This document shows, in pieces, positions 1-8,015 of a stretch of 64,000 nt of DNA (positions are counted from its first letter, which is position 1; every line of letters begins with the position of its first letter). Position numbers and translations under genes: made by a program. This stretch comes from Cohnella terricola (lineage in GTDB: Bacteria > Bacillota > Bacilli > Paenibacillales > Paenibacillaceae), in the NCBI RefSeq assembly GCF_007786475.1, contig NZ_VNJJ01000003.1:414055-478054 (forward strand). The letters are read 5' to 3'. The notes beneath the pieces were generated by a model. It had not been told where the DNA came from. It ran no database searches and was given only the letters and a program-made list of their open reading frames with translations.

Positions 1-457
1 CGAGGATCTGCAAGTAGCTGTCGAGCACGGTCAGGCGGCGAGCCGCCTCCACCGTACCGACCAGCTTGCCCTGGTCGAAAAAGGGCATCGACAAATACAG
101 GACTCGTTGGCCGTTGATCTGTTGCGTCTCCGACAGATTGTACACCTGCATTTGCGGCGGAATGGACAGAAGCTCCTTGTCCGTTCCGATCTGGTTCACG
201 ATTCTCAGATCGCTAGTTACGATTCGCATCATTTCGTTGTAGTTGTACAGGTCGCTCAGCAGCTTCGGATCGTCGAACCCTTGCATTCCCCGCTTGCGCA
301 GCGACTCGATGACGAGGTCCGCCTTGTTCATGAGCAATTGTTCCTCGCCCCGCGTCGTCACCCGGATCACGAAAAAATAAACGAAAATATTATACAAAAT
401 CAGAATAAAAATGAGCCAAAAAACCGTGAACAAAGTAAATCTCGATCTTAGGGTCAT
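1..457 (-). CDS. Sensor histidine kinase, N-terminal part (cut by window edge)
   Basis: This gene begins at the ATG at 457 and overlaps the stop of the upstream response regulator by 4 bases (ATGA), so the two are translationally coupled. About 152 residues are present. A hydrophobic membrane segment at about residues 8-30 is followed by an extracytoplasmic sensor stretch; the HAMP, DHp and ATPase domains must lie beyond the left edge. It is inferred to be the membrane kinase partner of the OmpR-type regulator next to it. The identity as a kinase rests on the pairing and the membrane/sensor layout, since no catalytic motif is inside the window. Confidence 0.8.
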   Translation of the reverse strand, partial: MTLRSRFTLFTVFWLIFILILYNIFVYFFVIRVTTRGEEQLLMNKADLVIESLRKRGMQGFDDPKLLSDLYNYNEMMRIVTSDLRIVNQIGTDKELLSIPPQMQVYNLSETQQINGQRVLYLSMPFFDQGKLVGTVEAARRLTVLDSYLQIL

Positions 458-1155
458 GCATCGGGCTCCTTCAGCATGTATCCGACTCCTCGTACGGTAT
501 GGAGAAGCTTATGGCGGTACCCTTTGTCCATCTTTTGGCGCAAATAACGGATATACACGTCTACGACGTTCGTGTCCCCGATATATTCGTATCCCCATAC
601 GTCGGACAAGATTTCGTCGCGCGTCTTCTCCTCGTTCTTATGCCTGGCCAAATACAACAGCAATTCGAACTCGCGGGGCGTCAAGTCGATGGAATGGTCT
701 TTCCGGTATACTTTGCGCGTGAGAAGCTCGATCGACAAGTCTCCGATTTTCAGCACGTCCTCGCTCTCTCCCTCGCGGGACGCCTTGAAAATCCGCAGTA
801 GGTTTCTCACCCTCGCGAGCAGTTCCTCCATCGCGAACGGTTTCGTAATATAATCGTTGGCTCCGTGCTCGAAACCGCTGACTTTATCCGGCACAGTATC
901 TCTTGCCGTCAGCAGAATGACGGGGACTGCCGCGTCGTTCTGCCTTAACCGGCGCAGCACCTCGATACCGTTCAATTCTGGAAGCATCACGTCGAGCAGC
1001 ACCAGATCCCACTCTCCGGAAACGGCCATCTCCAGCCCTTTGCGGCCGTCCGCCGCCCTTCCTACGCCATAACCCTCATGCTCCAGCTCCAACTGCAATA
1101 TTCTCGCGATGGAATCCTCGTCTTCGATAATCAGTATATTTTCATTGTTATTCAT
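454..1155 (-). CDS. OmpR-family response regulator (ArlR-like)
   Basis: This 233-residue protein has a receiver domain at about 1-120, with acidic residues E11/D12, phospho-acceptor D55 in LVLLDVMLP, T83 and K105. A winged-helix DNA-binding domain fills the rest and ends in HTVRGVGYML, typical of OmpR/PhoB regulators. The start ATG at 1155 has an AAGGTGA ribosome binding site. It forms a two-gene operon with the downstream kinase. The receiver resembles ArlR/CssR-type regulators of Gram-positive bacteria, but the signal and targets cannot be read from the sequence. Confidence 0.93.
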   Translation of the reverse strand: MNNNENILIIEDEDSIARILQLELEHEGYGVGRAADGRKGLEMAVSGEWDLVLLDVMLPELNGIEVLRRLRQNDAAVPVILLTARDTVPDKVSGFEHGANDYITKPFAMEELLARVRNLLRIFKASREGESEDVLKIGDLSIELLTRKVYRKDHSIDLTPREFELLLYLARHKNEEKTRDEILSDVWGYEYIGDTNVVDVYIRYLRQKMDKGYRHKLLHTVRGVGYMLKEPDA

Positions 1156-1303
1156 TTTCTTTCACCTTCGCCTTAAGAGAATTTCGGTTCCGACATTCAA
1201 GAAACCGTCGATCGTTCTCCCCTATCAAATGCTACTCTCCCACTATATTGTAACATGCCTGTCAAAGCGAAGAAAAATCCGTCGAACCGGAGCGGCATAT
1301 CGC

Positions 1304-2911
1304 TTATGAGCGTTGTGCCGCCTTTGAATACGAACGAATGACCCGGGAAAAAACGCGTTCGAAAATACGTTGCGTCGCAGCATCTTTCGGCATGCCTTCG
1401 CCCCTCCATATCGCCTCGAGCACGGACGGTCCGGGCAGTTCGGGCAAGTGTGCCTCCGGTTGAACGGGGAGCAGCGATAGCCAGTTGTTCCTGTCCGCAA
1501 AAGGCTGATCCCGATTGGCGATCCAGTCAAACACGATAAATCGCCTGTTCGCTTGAAGATGAATCTCCAGGCAAGCGGCCTGCCTGCGCGTCGACCATTT
1601 GGCCGGATAACAATCGGCGACCATCGTGATCCGATCGGCCGACCGAAGCAGCCAGTCCGTCACGTCCGGCTCGTCCCATCTGCTGGACACGTCTAACAAT
1701 ACAAGTGGAACACCGAGACGTCTAATCCACTTCGTGAATTCTTTGTCCGGGTTCCGGTTTGCGGTTGCCGCCCCTTCCGGGTCCAGCGGATAATACGCTG
1801 CGTTCCCGTGACGCCAAGCGGGAGCGGCGGGTTGCCGTCCGTCGGCACTGGCGAACACGGCGTCTCCGGGCATCCGCTTGGCTCCATTGAGAAGCGAGTA
1901 GAGCTCCGCGTCTCTTCCCGGGTATTCGACCAGCGCATGCGATATACCGGCGCGATCCAGCGCGGACGATAGGGCAAGCGCGACGAACGTTGCGCCGGCG
2001 CCCGGGTAGGCGGACGCGACCGCGACGATGGCGGTCTTCTCCCTATCGTGGCCGTTATTCGAATAATTCAGGGACTGGTCGGCGCCGCCGACCAACTCCA
2101 GCTTGACCGCTTGCAGCTCGTTCAGCAATTCGCGAGCCGTCTGCGGGCGACGATCGGGTTCGTTCGCGAGCAGCCTTTCAAGAAGGAAGACGAAATCGAT
2201 CGGAACGTCGTCTTGGAGCGCTTTGCCCATCGGCCCCCGATGCCTGATCGCGAATTGACCGGCCGACAGCAGAAAATAAGCGAGCGCGCCGAGTCCATAA
2301 AGATCGGTTCGGCCGTCGGATTGCTCTCCCCGCAGCTGTTCCGGAGCGGCAAATCCCGGCGTTCCGAGCCGGAACGTATCGTTTAGCTGGCTTGGCCGAT
2401 ATCTGCGGGCGATGCCGAAGTCGACGAGCACCGCTTGATCGTGACGACCGAGCAAGACATTCGCGGGCTTCAGATCACGGAAAACGATGGGTGGACTCTG
2501 CGCGTGCAGATAAGTGAGCACTTCGCACAGATCGATCAGAACGTCGAGCACGAAAGCGAAGCCGAGCTTCAGCCCGTATCGTTCGAACCTCTGCGCCAGC
2601 GTATCTCCGGGAATATACTCCATCACGATGCAGGCGACGCCTTCCTCGTCGGGCGGAAAATAATCGACGATCGCCGGCAAGTGCGGGTGATCCAGTTCGC
2701 TGAGCAGCTCCGCCTCGGGCAAGAACGAACGGCGCTCCTCCGGAAGCGGACGAGTCAGCTTTAGTGCTCTCGTCTTGCCGCCCAAGCGCAAATCCTCGAC
2801 CAAGTATACGCGCCCCATGCCTCCTTTGCCGATCGGTTTCACGACCTTGTAACGCTCTCCGAATAGCTGCTCCGGGACCAATTCCAACGCATGGGGATCT
2901 CCATGTTCCAT
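1304..2911 (-). CDS. Serine/threonine protein kinase fused to a MinD/ParA-like ATPase-fold domain
   Basis: The 535-residue protein carries a Hanks-type kinase at about 20-270: glycine loop GKGGMGRVY, ATP-anchoring K51, catalytic loop FRDLKPAN (D146, with F in place of the HRD histidine, a variant seen in bacterial kinases), DFG at 164-166 and APE at 189-191. From about residue 292 the protein continues as a predicted alpha/beta domain that opens with a strand and the loop AYPGAGATF (301-309). This sits where MinD/ParA/CpaE proteins have the deviant Walker A motif but lacks both lysines, so ATP hydrolysis is doubtful. No transmembrane segment or PASTA repeat is seen, so it should be cytoplasmic. 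The start is supported by AAAGGAG. The substrate is unknown. Confidence 0.85.
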   Translation of the reverse strand: MEHGDPHALELVPEQLFGERYKVVKPIGKGGMGRVYLVEDLRLGGKTRALKLTRPLPEERRSFLPEAELLSELDHPHLPAIVDYFPPDEEGVACIVMEYIPGDTLAQRFERYGLKLGFAFVLDVLIDLCEVLTYLHAQSPPIVFRDLKPANVLLGRHDQAVLVDFGIARRYRPSQLNDTFRLGTPGFAAPEQLRGEQSDGRTDLYGLGALAYFLLSAGQFAIRHRGPMGKALQDDVPIDFVFLLERLLANEPDRRPQTARELLNELQAVKLELVGGADQSLNYSNNGHDREKTAIVAVASAYPGAGATFVALALSSALDRAGISHALVEYPGRDAELYSLLNGAKRMPGDAVFASADGRQPAAPAWRHGNAAYYPLDPEGAATANRNPDKEFTKWIRRLGVPLVLLDVSSRWDEPDVTDWLLRSADRITMVADCYPAKWSTRRQAACLEIHLQANRRFIVFDWIANRDQPFADRNNWLSLLPVQPEAHLPELPGPSVLEAIWRGEGMPKDAATQRIFERVFSRVIRSYSKAAQRS

Positions 2912-2942
2912 ATACGATTTCTCCTTTCAGTGCCGGATAAAC

Positions 2943-2996
2943 AAAAAAACGCATCGGAGCGAAACCTGTCTTAGACAAGGCTTCGCCCGGATGCGG
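2943..2996 (-). terminator. Rho-independent terminator of the mrfA-led operon
   Basis: A long inverted repeat (GCATCCGGGCGAAGCC pairing with the region ending CGATGC, read on the minus strand) is followed by seven T residues. It lies directly after the methyltransferase stop and just before the kinase ribosome binding site, so it separates the nine-gene operon from the kinase gene. Confidence 0.85.
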
Positions 2997-3019
2997 GATG
3001 CTTTCCCGTTACGGACGGA

Positions 3020-4042
3020 TCATTTTCTTTTCACCCATATTGTAACTTCTTCGCGATTATGAAACAACTGTTTCACTTTGCGAACGTCGAAGTAGTAACT
3101 GTAATCCTCCACGAGTTCATCAATGCTTTGGAGCGGTTTGCGGTACATCAGCTTCAGCGTGATGATGCCCGACCCGCCGGCCGTAATTGCCGGTGCAAGC
3201 TCGGACACGAGACGGCAGGTATGATGAGGGTCCCAGCTCATGTCGCAAACGAGCAGATCGAACGTGCCTGGAGCGAAACTGACGTCGGCCGCATTGCGCC
3301 GGATATGGCGCAAGTTCGGATGAAGCTCAAGCGACGGGTCCATCTCCGCCGGATCGACGGCGGTCACTTTAAGGCCGCGCTCCAGCAGCACGGACGTCCA
3401 TCCTCCCGGCGCCGCTCCCAGATCGAGAGCATTGGAGAAGCGGTCCAGTTGTATCCCGAACGAGCGCTCAGCCTCCAACAGCTTAAACGCCGCGCGCGAA
3501 ATTAGTCCTTCGTCTCTGCGGAATCGAACCGCTCCCCCTGGCCAATCGGACAGATTATCGCGCGGCAGGGAGCAGCCCATCAGCAGCTTTTTCTTAGATG
3601 CGTATACCGATATGATCCAATCCGCTTCGCGCGCGACGGCATCACCCCCGAGTTCTGTCACGACCGGAACGAGCTCGTCGCGGCCTTCCGCCGAGGTGAA
3701 AGGAAACGGGCTGTTCTGCTCTTTACGAACCTGGATCGCCACTTTGCTGCCCTTCATGCGATCGCCAAGAGTCGCGGCGTAGGCTTTCATTCGGGCCGCC
3801 ATCTCTTCGCGATCGCCCGTAACCTCGTTTTCCGCTTCGACAGGGAATAGATGCCGCAAGAAGATCGGTTCTTTGCGACGCAAATCTTTCAGCAGGGATT
3901 CGTCGTCCTGATCTCCGCTCGTGAACGTAAACGTTTCTCCCGGCGCAAGCCCGGATAGCTTCGTCCCCCGAATGCGCCTCCTCAGTTCTTCCATCGCGTA
4001 AGGCGCAAATCCCGGGTTTGCGCTACCGACGTAAACGTTCAT
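3020..4042 (-). CDS. RlmM/FtsJ-like SAM-dependent RNA 2'-O-methyltransferase
   Basis: Using the ATG at 4042 (ATGA overlap with the ABC gene), the protein has 340 residues. The C-terminal half is a Rossmann methyltransferase of the RrmJ/FtsJ class: SRAAFKL (K187), SAM loop LGAAPGGW (208-215), acidic D230, CDMSWD (D267), TLKL (K297) and a Glu pair at 331-332. Together these give the K-D-K-E tetrad of 2'-O-methyltransferases. The N-terminal ~170 residues look like the RNA-binding half of RlmM-type enzymes. The exact rRNA target is not known; RlmM of E. coli acts on 23S C2498 and may not be equivalent. It is last in the operon. Confidence 0.82.
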   Translation of the reverse strand: MNVYVGSANPGFAPYAMEELRRRIRGTKLSGLAPGETFTFTSGDQDDESLLKDLRRKEPIFLRHLFPVEAENEVTGDREEMAARMKAYAATLGDRMKGSKVAIQVRKEQNSPFPFTSAEGRDELVPVVTELGGDAVAREADWIISVYASKKKLLMGCSLPRDNLSDWPGGAVRFRRDEGLISRAAFKLLEAERSFGIQLDRFSNALDLGAAPGGWTSVLLERGLKVTAVDPAEMDPSLELHPNLRHIRRNAADVSFAPGTFDLLVCDMSWDPHHTCRLVSELAPAITAGGSGIITLKLMYRKPLQSIDELVEDYSYYFDVRKVKQLFHNREEVTIWVKRK

Positions 4043-4818
4043 GAAAGATCCACCTTCCCGACTTCGATCCAAGGCCGATCATCCGTCCACCTGATTTCAA
4101 TTGGCAAATCGTACGCCTCCCGAAGAAGCTCCGGCGTAAGTACTTCCCGCTTTAATCCGGAAGCGATAAGCTTCCCTTGCGTCATCAACGCGACATGAGT
4201 AAATATAGGGATGATTTCCTCGATATGGTGCGTTACGTACAGCATAGACATATTTTGCGACGATAACACCGATAAAGCCTGCAAAAACTTTTCCCGTTCA
4301 TATAGATCCAATCCCGCGCAAGGCTCGTCCAGAATAAGCAGTCGCGGCGAAGCCATCAACGTGCGCGCGAGCAGCGCTTTTTTGCGTTCCCCTTGCGACA
4401 GCGTTCCGAATGGCTGATCAGCCAGCGATCGCAACCCGACCCGCTCCAGTTCGGCATACGCTCTCTCGCGAACTTCATCCTCGATTTCTTCATAAAATCG
4501 CAGAAAAGCGAAAGCTCCGCTAGCGACAATCTCCCAAACAGGATCGCTAAGCGTCATTTTCTCGATCAGGGCCGGACTGATATACCCGATTTCCTTGCGG
4601 ACTTCCCTAACGTCGACCGTCCCGTAGCGGTTGCCCAGCACGTCAATCTTGCCCGAAGTCGGAAATTGATAGCCGGTGATCAGCTCGAGGACGGTAGACT
4701 TCCCGCACCCGTTGCGCCCAAGCAGCGTCCATTGTTCCCCGGGTTTCACTTCCAGGTCGACCCCGCGAAGAATATCCCGGTCACCGCGCCGAAAAGTCAG
4801 ATTTTGCAAATGTATCAT
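4039..4818 (-). CDS. ABC transporter ATP-binding protein (soluble)
   Basis: This 259-residue single ABC domain has Walker A GRNGCGKST (34-42), the signature LSQGE (140-144), Walker B RLLILDEP (159-166) and the switch histidine in YVTHH. No membrane segment is fused to it and no permease gene is adjacent. It resembles the YlmA group of orphan ABC ATPases, so either a distant permease or a non-transport role is possible. Its start at 4818 overlaps the upstream thioredoxin-like gene by 4 bases, with a GAGGGGG ribosome binding site. Confidence 0.85.
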   Translation of the reverse strand: MIHLQNLTFRRGDRDILRGVDLEVKPGEQWTLLGRNGCGKSTVLELITGYQFPTSGKIDVLGNRYGTVDVREVRKEIGYISPALIEKMTLSDPVWEIVASGAFAFLRFYEEIEDEVRERAYAELERVGLRSLADQPFGTLSQGERKKALLARTLMASPRLLILDEPCAGLDLYEREKFLQALSVLSSQNMSMLYVTHHIEEIIPIFTHVALMTQGKLIASGLKREVLTPELLREAYDLPIEIRWTDDRPWIEVGKVDLS

Positions 4819-5135
4819 GCGATTTCCCCCTCATTCTTAAGAAGTTCCACCAGCTCCACGACGGAGGGGAAACGATAATGCTTGTATATGTTGCCATCTT
4901 TGCGTTTGATCAGCAAGCAGGGTACGCTTTGGATCTTGAACGTCTGAGCCAGTTCGGGTATCTCGTTCAGATTCGCCGATGCAAGCCGAAATTCCGGAAC
5001 GACTTCCGTCGCCACCGCGAGCATACGCTTCGCCGCTTGGCACGTTCCGCATAAAGGTGTATGTACGAATACCGCGTACGGAGCGGACGTAAAAGTCCAT
5101 TCCCGTTTCCAAGCCTCGGGTTTCCATTCAAGCAT
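4815..5135 (-). CDS. Thioredoxin-like protein with CGTC motif
   Basis: With the ATG at 5135, preceded by GAAGGAG, the protein has 106 residues. It has a thioredoxin fold pattern: strand, then HTPLCGTC with the redox pair C29/C32, and a cis-proline-like SVPCLL segment. No signal peptide is visible, so it should act in the cytosol as a small thiol-disulfide protein. It overlaps the end of the cREC gene by 8 bases and the start of the ABC gene by 4. A longer start at 5162 would lie inside the upstream gene and lacks a better ribosome binding site. Confidence 0.82.
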   Translation of the reverse strand: MLEWKPEAWKREWTFTSAPYAVFVHTPLCGTCQAAKRMLAVATEVVPEFRLASANLNEIPELAQTFKIQSVPCLLIKRKDGNIYKHYRFPSVVELVELLKNEGEIA

Positions 5136-5472
5136 CGCTGGTCTCCTTCGCCGCCGCTTCAAGAACTTGCGGAGTCATCGGACCGTCGTGAATCTCAACA
5201 CCCAATGGGTTCGCGGCCCTTAAATCACGCACCATCTGGATCCTTCCCATGATGCTGGAAGAATGGATGTAAATATGTCGAGGATATTTGCCGCTGGCGA
5301 TTATGCCATGAACGACCACAAGGCCGTTCGGTTGTCCGTAGCCGAGTTCGAAATCCAACGAGAGAATATTAACTTCACATTCCGCCAGCATGAGCAAACA
5401 TTCTTCCGCCGAACGAGCGAGGGCGAATCCGCGAGGACAAGGCCTCACATCGTCCAGAAACAGGTTGATCAT
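5128..5472 (-). CDS. Cyclic-phosphate processing receiver-domain protein (cREC)
   Basis: This 114-residue protein is a single receiver-like domain with an early LFLDDVRPCPRG motif (residues 4-15), an LSLDFELG stretch in the phospho-acceptor position and IHSSS in the third loop. That LDDxR signature is typical of the cREC family, predicted from comparative genomics to process cyclic nucleotide or RNA phosphate ends and often found near ligase or nuclease systems. Here it sits between nfo (4-base overlap) and the thioredoxin-like gene. Biochemical function is unproven. The start has a GGAGGAAG ribosome binding site. Confidence 0.75.
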   Translation of the reverse strand: MINLFLDDVRPCPRGFALARSAEECLLMLAECEVNILSLDFELGYGQPNGLVVVHGIIASGKYPRHIYIHSSSIMGRIQMVRDLRAANPLGVEIHDGPMTPQVLEAAAKETSDA

Positions 5473-6311
5473 CCTTCTTCCTCCCCCGCCAATTGCCTGA
5501 TTAACCGAATCTGGCCGCGATGCGTGCCATCCCCGTCGGCAGGCGTTTCCAATACGAACGGGAGTTCCCGAAGCTCCGGCGTCGCGAGCAGCTCCTTAAA
5601 CCCCTCTTCCCCGATCCAGCCTTGCCCGATCGCCGCATGCCGATCTTTACGGGAGCCGCTCGGGTAACGCGAATCGTTCAAATGGATCGCGCGCAAACCG
5701 TTCCAGAAACCTAATTCTCCAGCGCGCTCTGCAAACGACTCCCACTTTCCCGGCTTCCATTCGCCGCTGGCGAACAGATGGCACGTATCCAAGCAAAATC
5801 CGATGCGTTCGGGATCGTTCGCAAGCGAGCGGATTTGCACGAGTTCCTCCGGCGTAGTCCCCATCGGACCATGGTCGCCCGCTTGATTCTCCAGCAGGAT
5901 CAGCGCGTTTCCTTGCCATAGCGCAGTAACGTTATTGATCCATTGTATTATATTTCGGTATCCCTGTAACGGATCCTTACCCTTGAATGTACCGAAATGG
6001 ACGACGACTCCGATAGACCCGCAAGTTTCGGCGATTTGCAGATCGTTAAGCGTGCACAAGGCCATCCTATGCGCCGTATCTCCCTCGGATGCGGGATTGA
6101 CGGGATACGGTCCATGGGCGATCGATCGTACTCCCCGCTCCTTGCACCAAACGGCGCATCTCTCCGCATCCCTGCGGTCGAACGACTTGGGTTCAAGCGT
6201 CCGCGGGTTTTTCGGAAAATATTGAAAGGCGCTGCCGCCTAGAGATACCGTGTATTCCGCAGCCTTCAAATATCCGCCGCGCGTGCTGACATGGCTTCCG
6301 GCCGAAATCAT
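5469..6311 (-). CDS. nfo: Deoxyribonuclease IV / endonuclease IV (AP endonuclease)
   Basis: The 280-residue protein matches the Nfo TIM-barrel family that cleaves DNA 5' to abasic sites and removes blocked 3' ends. Metal-ligand segments are visible: GSHVS near the N terminus, VVHFGTFKG, LLENQAG, CLDTCHLFASG, HLNDS and FVLETP. Length is normal for the family. The start ATG at 6311 overlaps the end of the mutM homologue by 4 bases (ATGA), so a glycosylase and an AP endonuclease of the same base-excision pathway are co-translated. Confidence 0.93.
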   Translation of the reverse strand: MISAGSHVSTRGGYLKAAEYTVSLGGSAFQYFPKNPRTLEPKSFDRRDAERCAVWCKERGVRSIAHGPYPVNPASEGDTAHRMALCTLNDLQIAETCGSIGVVVHFGTFKGKDPLQGYRNIIQWINNVTALWQGNALILLENQAGDHGPMGTTPEELVQIRSLANDPERIGFCLDTCHLFASGEWKPGKWESFAERAGELGFWNGLRAIHLNDSRYPSGSRKDRHAAIGQGWIGEEGFKELLATPELRELPFVLETPADGDGTHRGQIRLIRQLAGEEEG

Positions 6312-7129
6312 TCATGGCCTTTCTGACAGTGTGGGCAATAAAACATTTTGCGACCCGTCAACGTCTCGAACTTAATCGGGGTCCCGCATTCAACGCACGG
6401 TTCGTCTACGCGGTCGTAAACGCGGCAACGTTCGTTAAATCCGCCGGTGAGCTGATCGCCTGCTGTTAACGGATGGCCCATGTAACCTCCCGCTTCCTTC
6501 GCTTCGGTCAACACTTTATGAACGGAACGATACAGGCGCTCCGATTCCTCGTCGTCCAGCCTGTTCGCCGCAGCGGCAGGATGAAGCTTGGCATCGAAAC
6601 AGATTTCGTCGCTATAGCAATTGCCAATTCCCGCTAGAAATTTTTGATCCGTCAGCGTCGTCTTCAACTTGCCTTTTCTCCCTGCCAGCCTCTTGCGAAA
6701 AGCTTCCAGCGTGAGCCGCGGATCGAATGGCTCCGGACCGAGCTCTTTCATTTTCTCCAGCGCGGCTTTAGCTGTCATACGATGCAGGTAACCGAGACGC
6801 AACCCTCCGAAATAAAGCGATTGTCCGCCATCGAACGACAAAATGACTTGAAAATGGCTGTCGGGCTTCGGACCTTCATCCCCGTAGGCCAGCCAGCCGC
6901 CAAGCATCAAATGCAGCACTAATCGATTTCCATCGTCCAAGTGGAACAGTAGATATTTGCCTCTTCGTTCGACGAACAGAATCGTTCGGCCTTCGAGCGC
7001 TGAATTGAAAACGTCGATTGGCTCGTTAATCGTGGCCGCGCGGTTGACGACCGCGCCCGTTATTTTGCGTCCGCCAAGCAGCGCGGATAATTGCGTGCGA
7101 TAATGCTCCATTTCCGGGTATTCCGGCAT
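6308..7129 (-). CDS. mutM: Fpg/Nei-family DNA glycosylase/AP lyase
   Basis: With the start at 7129 the protein begins MPEYPEMEHY, exposing the catalytic N-terminal proline (P2) and E3 after methionine removal, as required in Fpg/Nei enzymes. The 273 residues include a helix-two-turn-helix region (about 150-200) and a C-terminal zinc finger with CVECG and CPHCQ pairs. It should excise oxidised bases and nick the abasic site. Fpg versus Nei substrate preference cannot be fixed here. A second, canonical mutM may exist elsewhere, because in Bacillus the main mutM lies next to polA. Confidence 0.85.
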   Translation of the reverse strand: MPEYPEMEHYRTQLSALLGGRKITGAVVNRAATINEPIDVFNSALEGRTILFVERRGKYLLFHLDDGNRLVLHLMLGGWLAYGDEGPKPDSHFQVILSFDGGQSLYFGGLRLGYLHRMTAKAALEKMKELGPEPFDPRLTLEAFRKRLAGRKGKLKTTLTDQKFLAGIGNCYSDEICFDAKLHPAAAANRLDDEESERLYRSVHKVLTEAKEAGGYMGHPLTAGDQLTGGFNERCRVYDRVDEPCVECGTPIKFETLTGRKMFYCPHCQKGHE

Positions 7130-7165
7130 GATGTTTTTCTTCCCTTCCGCTGTTGTCACTTTATT

Positions 7166-8008
7166 TCAGGACAGAACTTCGTCAAGCAATTCCTGCAATT
7201 GTTGCGGACCTTCGCACACGGCATCGGGGGAAACGCCTGCCGCCGCACAATGCTCTTCCCAATTCGCCTTCGTACATAATCCCGTCAGTACCAGTATGGA
7301 GGGACAGCCGACATTGCGCGCGGCGGCCAGATCAGTGTACGGATTGTCACCGATAACCCATGAACGTTCCGTCGGAACGCCAGCCAGCTTAAGGGAGTAT
7401 TCCATCAATATGCGGGAAGGCTTACCGATGACGACCGGTTCAATTCCGGTCGCGGCTTGCAGAGAGGCGCCGATCGTACCGGCTCCGGGTAGGAAACCTC
7501 CGTCTATGGGCAGCAACCGATCGGGATTCGTCTGCACGAAAGCCGCCCCGTTCAAAAGATGTGTAACAGCGGTTGCGATCTGGTCGTATTCCAGCTTGCG
7601 ATCGAGCCCTTGAACGACCAAAGCCGCCCGCTCGCTGCTCGAAAGCTCCGGCAGCAAGCGCATGCCCGCGCTCTGGAGCGCTTCCTTTAGCCCTTTCTCG
7701 CCGATAGCGTACGTATCCGCGCCAGGATAATTCGCCCGCGCGTATTCTGCTGCCGCCAATGCGGATGTGACGATCATCTCTTCGGTAGCAGGAATCCCCA
7801 TCTCGTGCAGATGTTCGGCCACTTCCGCCGGAGTCCGCGTTGAATTGTTCGTCACGTACAAACATAGCATTCCCCGACTTTGCAGACCCGCAATAAGCCG
7901 GTCCGCTCCCGGAACGGGTTCGTTGCCTCTGTACAACGTTCCGTCAAGATCGAATAGCAGTGCTTCAGGGACCGGGTAATCCTTAATCGGTTTCAATAGG
8001 TGTTTCAA
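7166..8008 (-). CDS. HAD-superfamily IIA phosphatase (NagD/p-nitrophenylphosphatase type)
   Basis: This 280-residue protein has the HAD nucleophile motif LFDLDGTLYRG (D20, D22), the threonine motif YVTNNS and a late GDNPYTDL motif. The large cap between motifs II and III identifies subclass IIA (NagD, AraL, YutF). These act on small phosphorylated metabolites; the exact substrate is unknown. The start is a TTG at 8008 with an upstream GGGAAG, 7 bases after the mrfB stop. Confidence 0.88.
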   Translation of the reverse strand: MKHLLKPIKDYPVPEALLFDLDGTLYRGNEPVPGADRLIAGLQSRGMLCLYVTNNSTRTPAEVAEHLHEMGIPATEEMIVTSALAAAEYARANYPGADTYAIGEKGLKEALQSAGMRLLPELSSSERAALVVQGLDRKLEYDQIATAVTHLLNGAAFVQTNPDRLLPIDGGFLPGAGTIGASLQAATGIEPVVIGKPSRILMEYSLKLAGVPTERSWVIGDNPYTDLAAARNVGCPSILVLTGLCTKANWEEHCAAAGVSPDAVCEGPQQLQELLDEVLS

Positions 8009-8015
8009 GCTGCGC

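Noticed and set aside
1288..1321. Terminator hairpin at the end of the kinase-ATPase gene
   Set aside because: GCGGCA...TGCCGC with an inner CGCT/AGCG pairing exists, but it overlaps the stop codon and the nearest T run is more than ten bases away. It is too weak to list.
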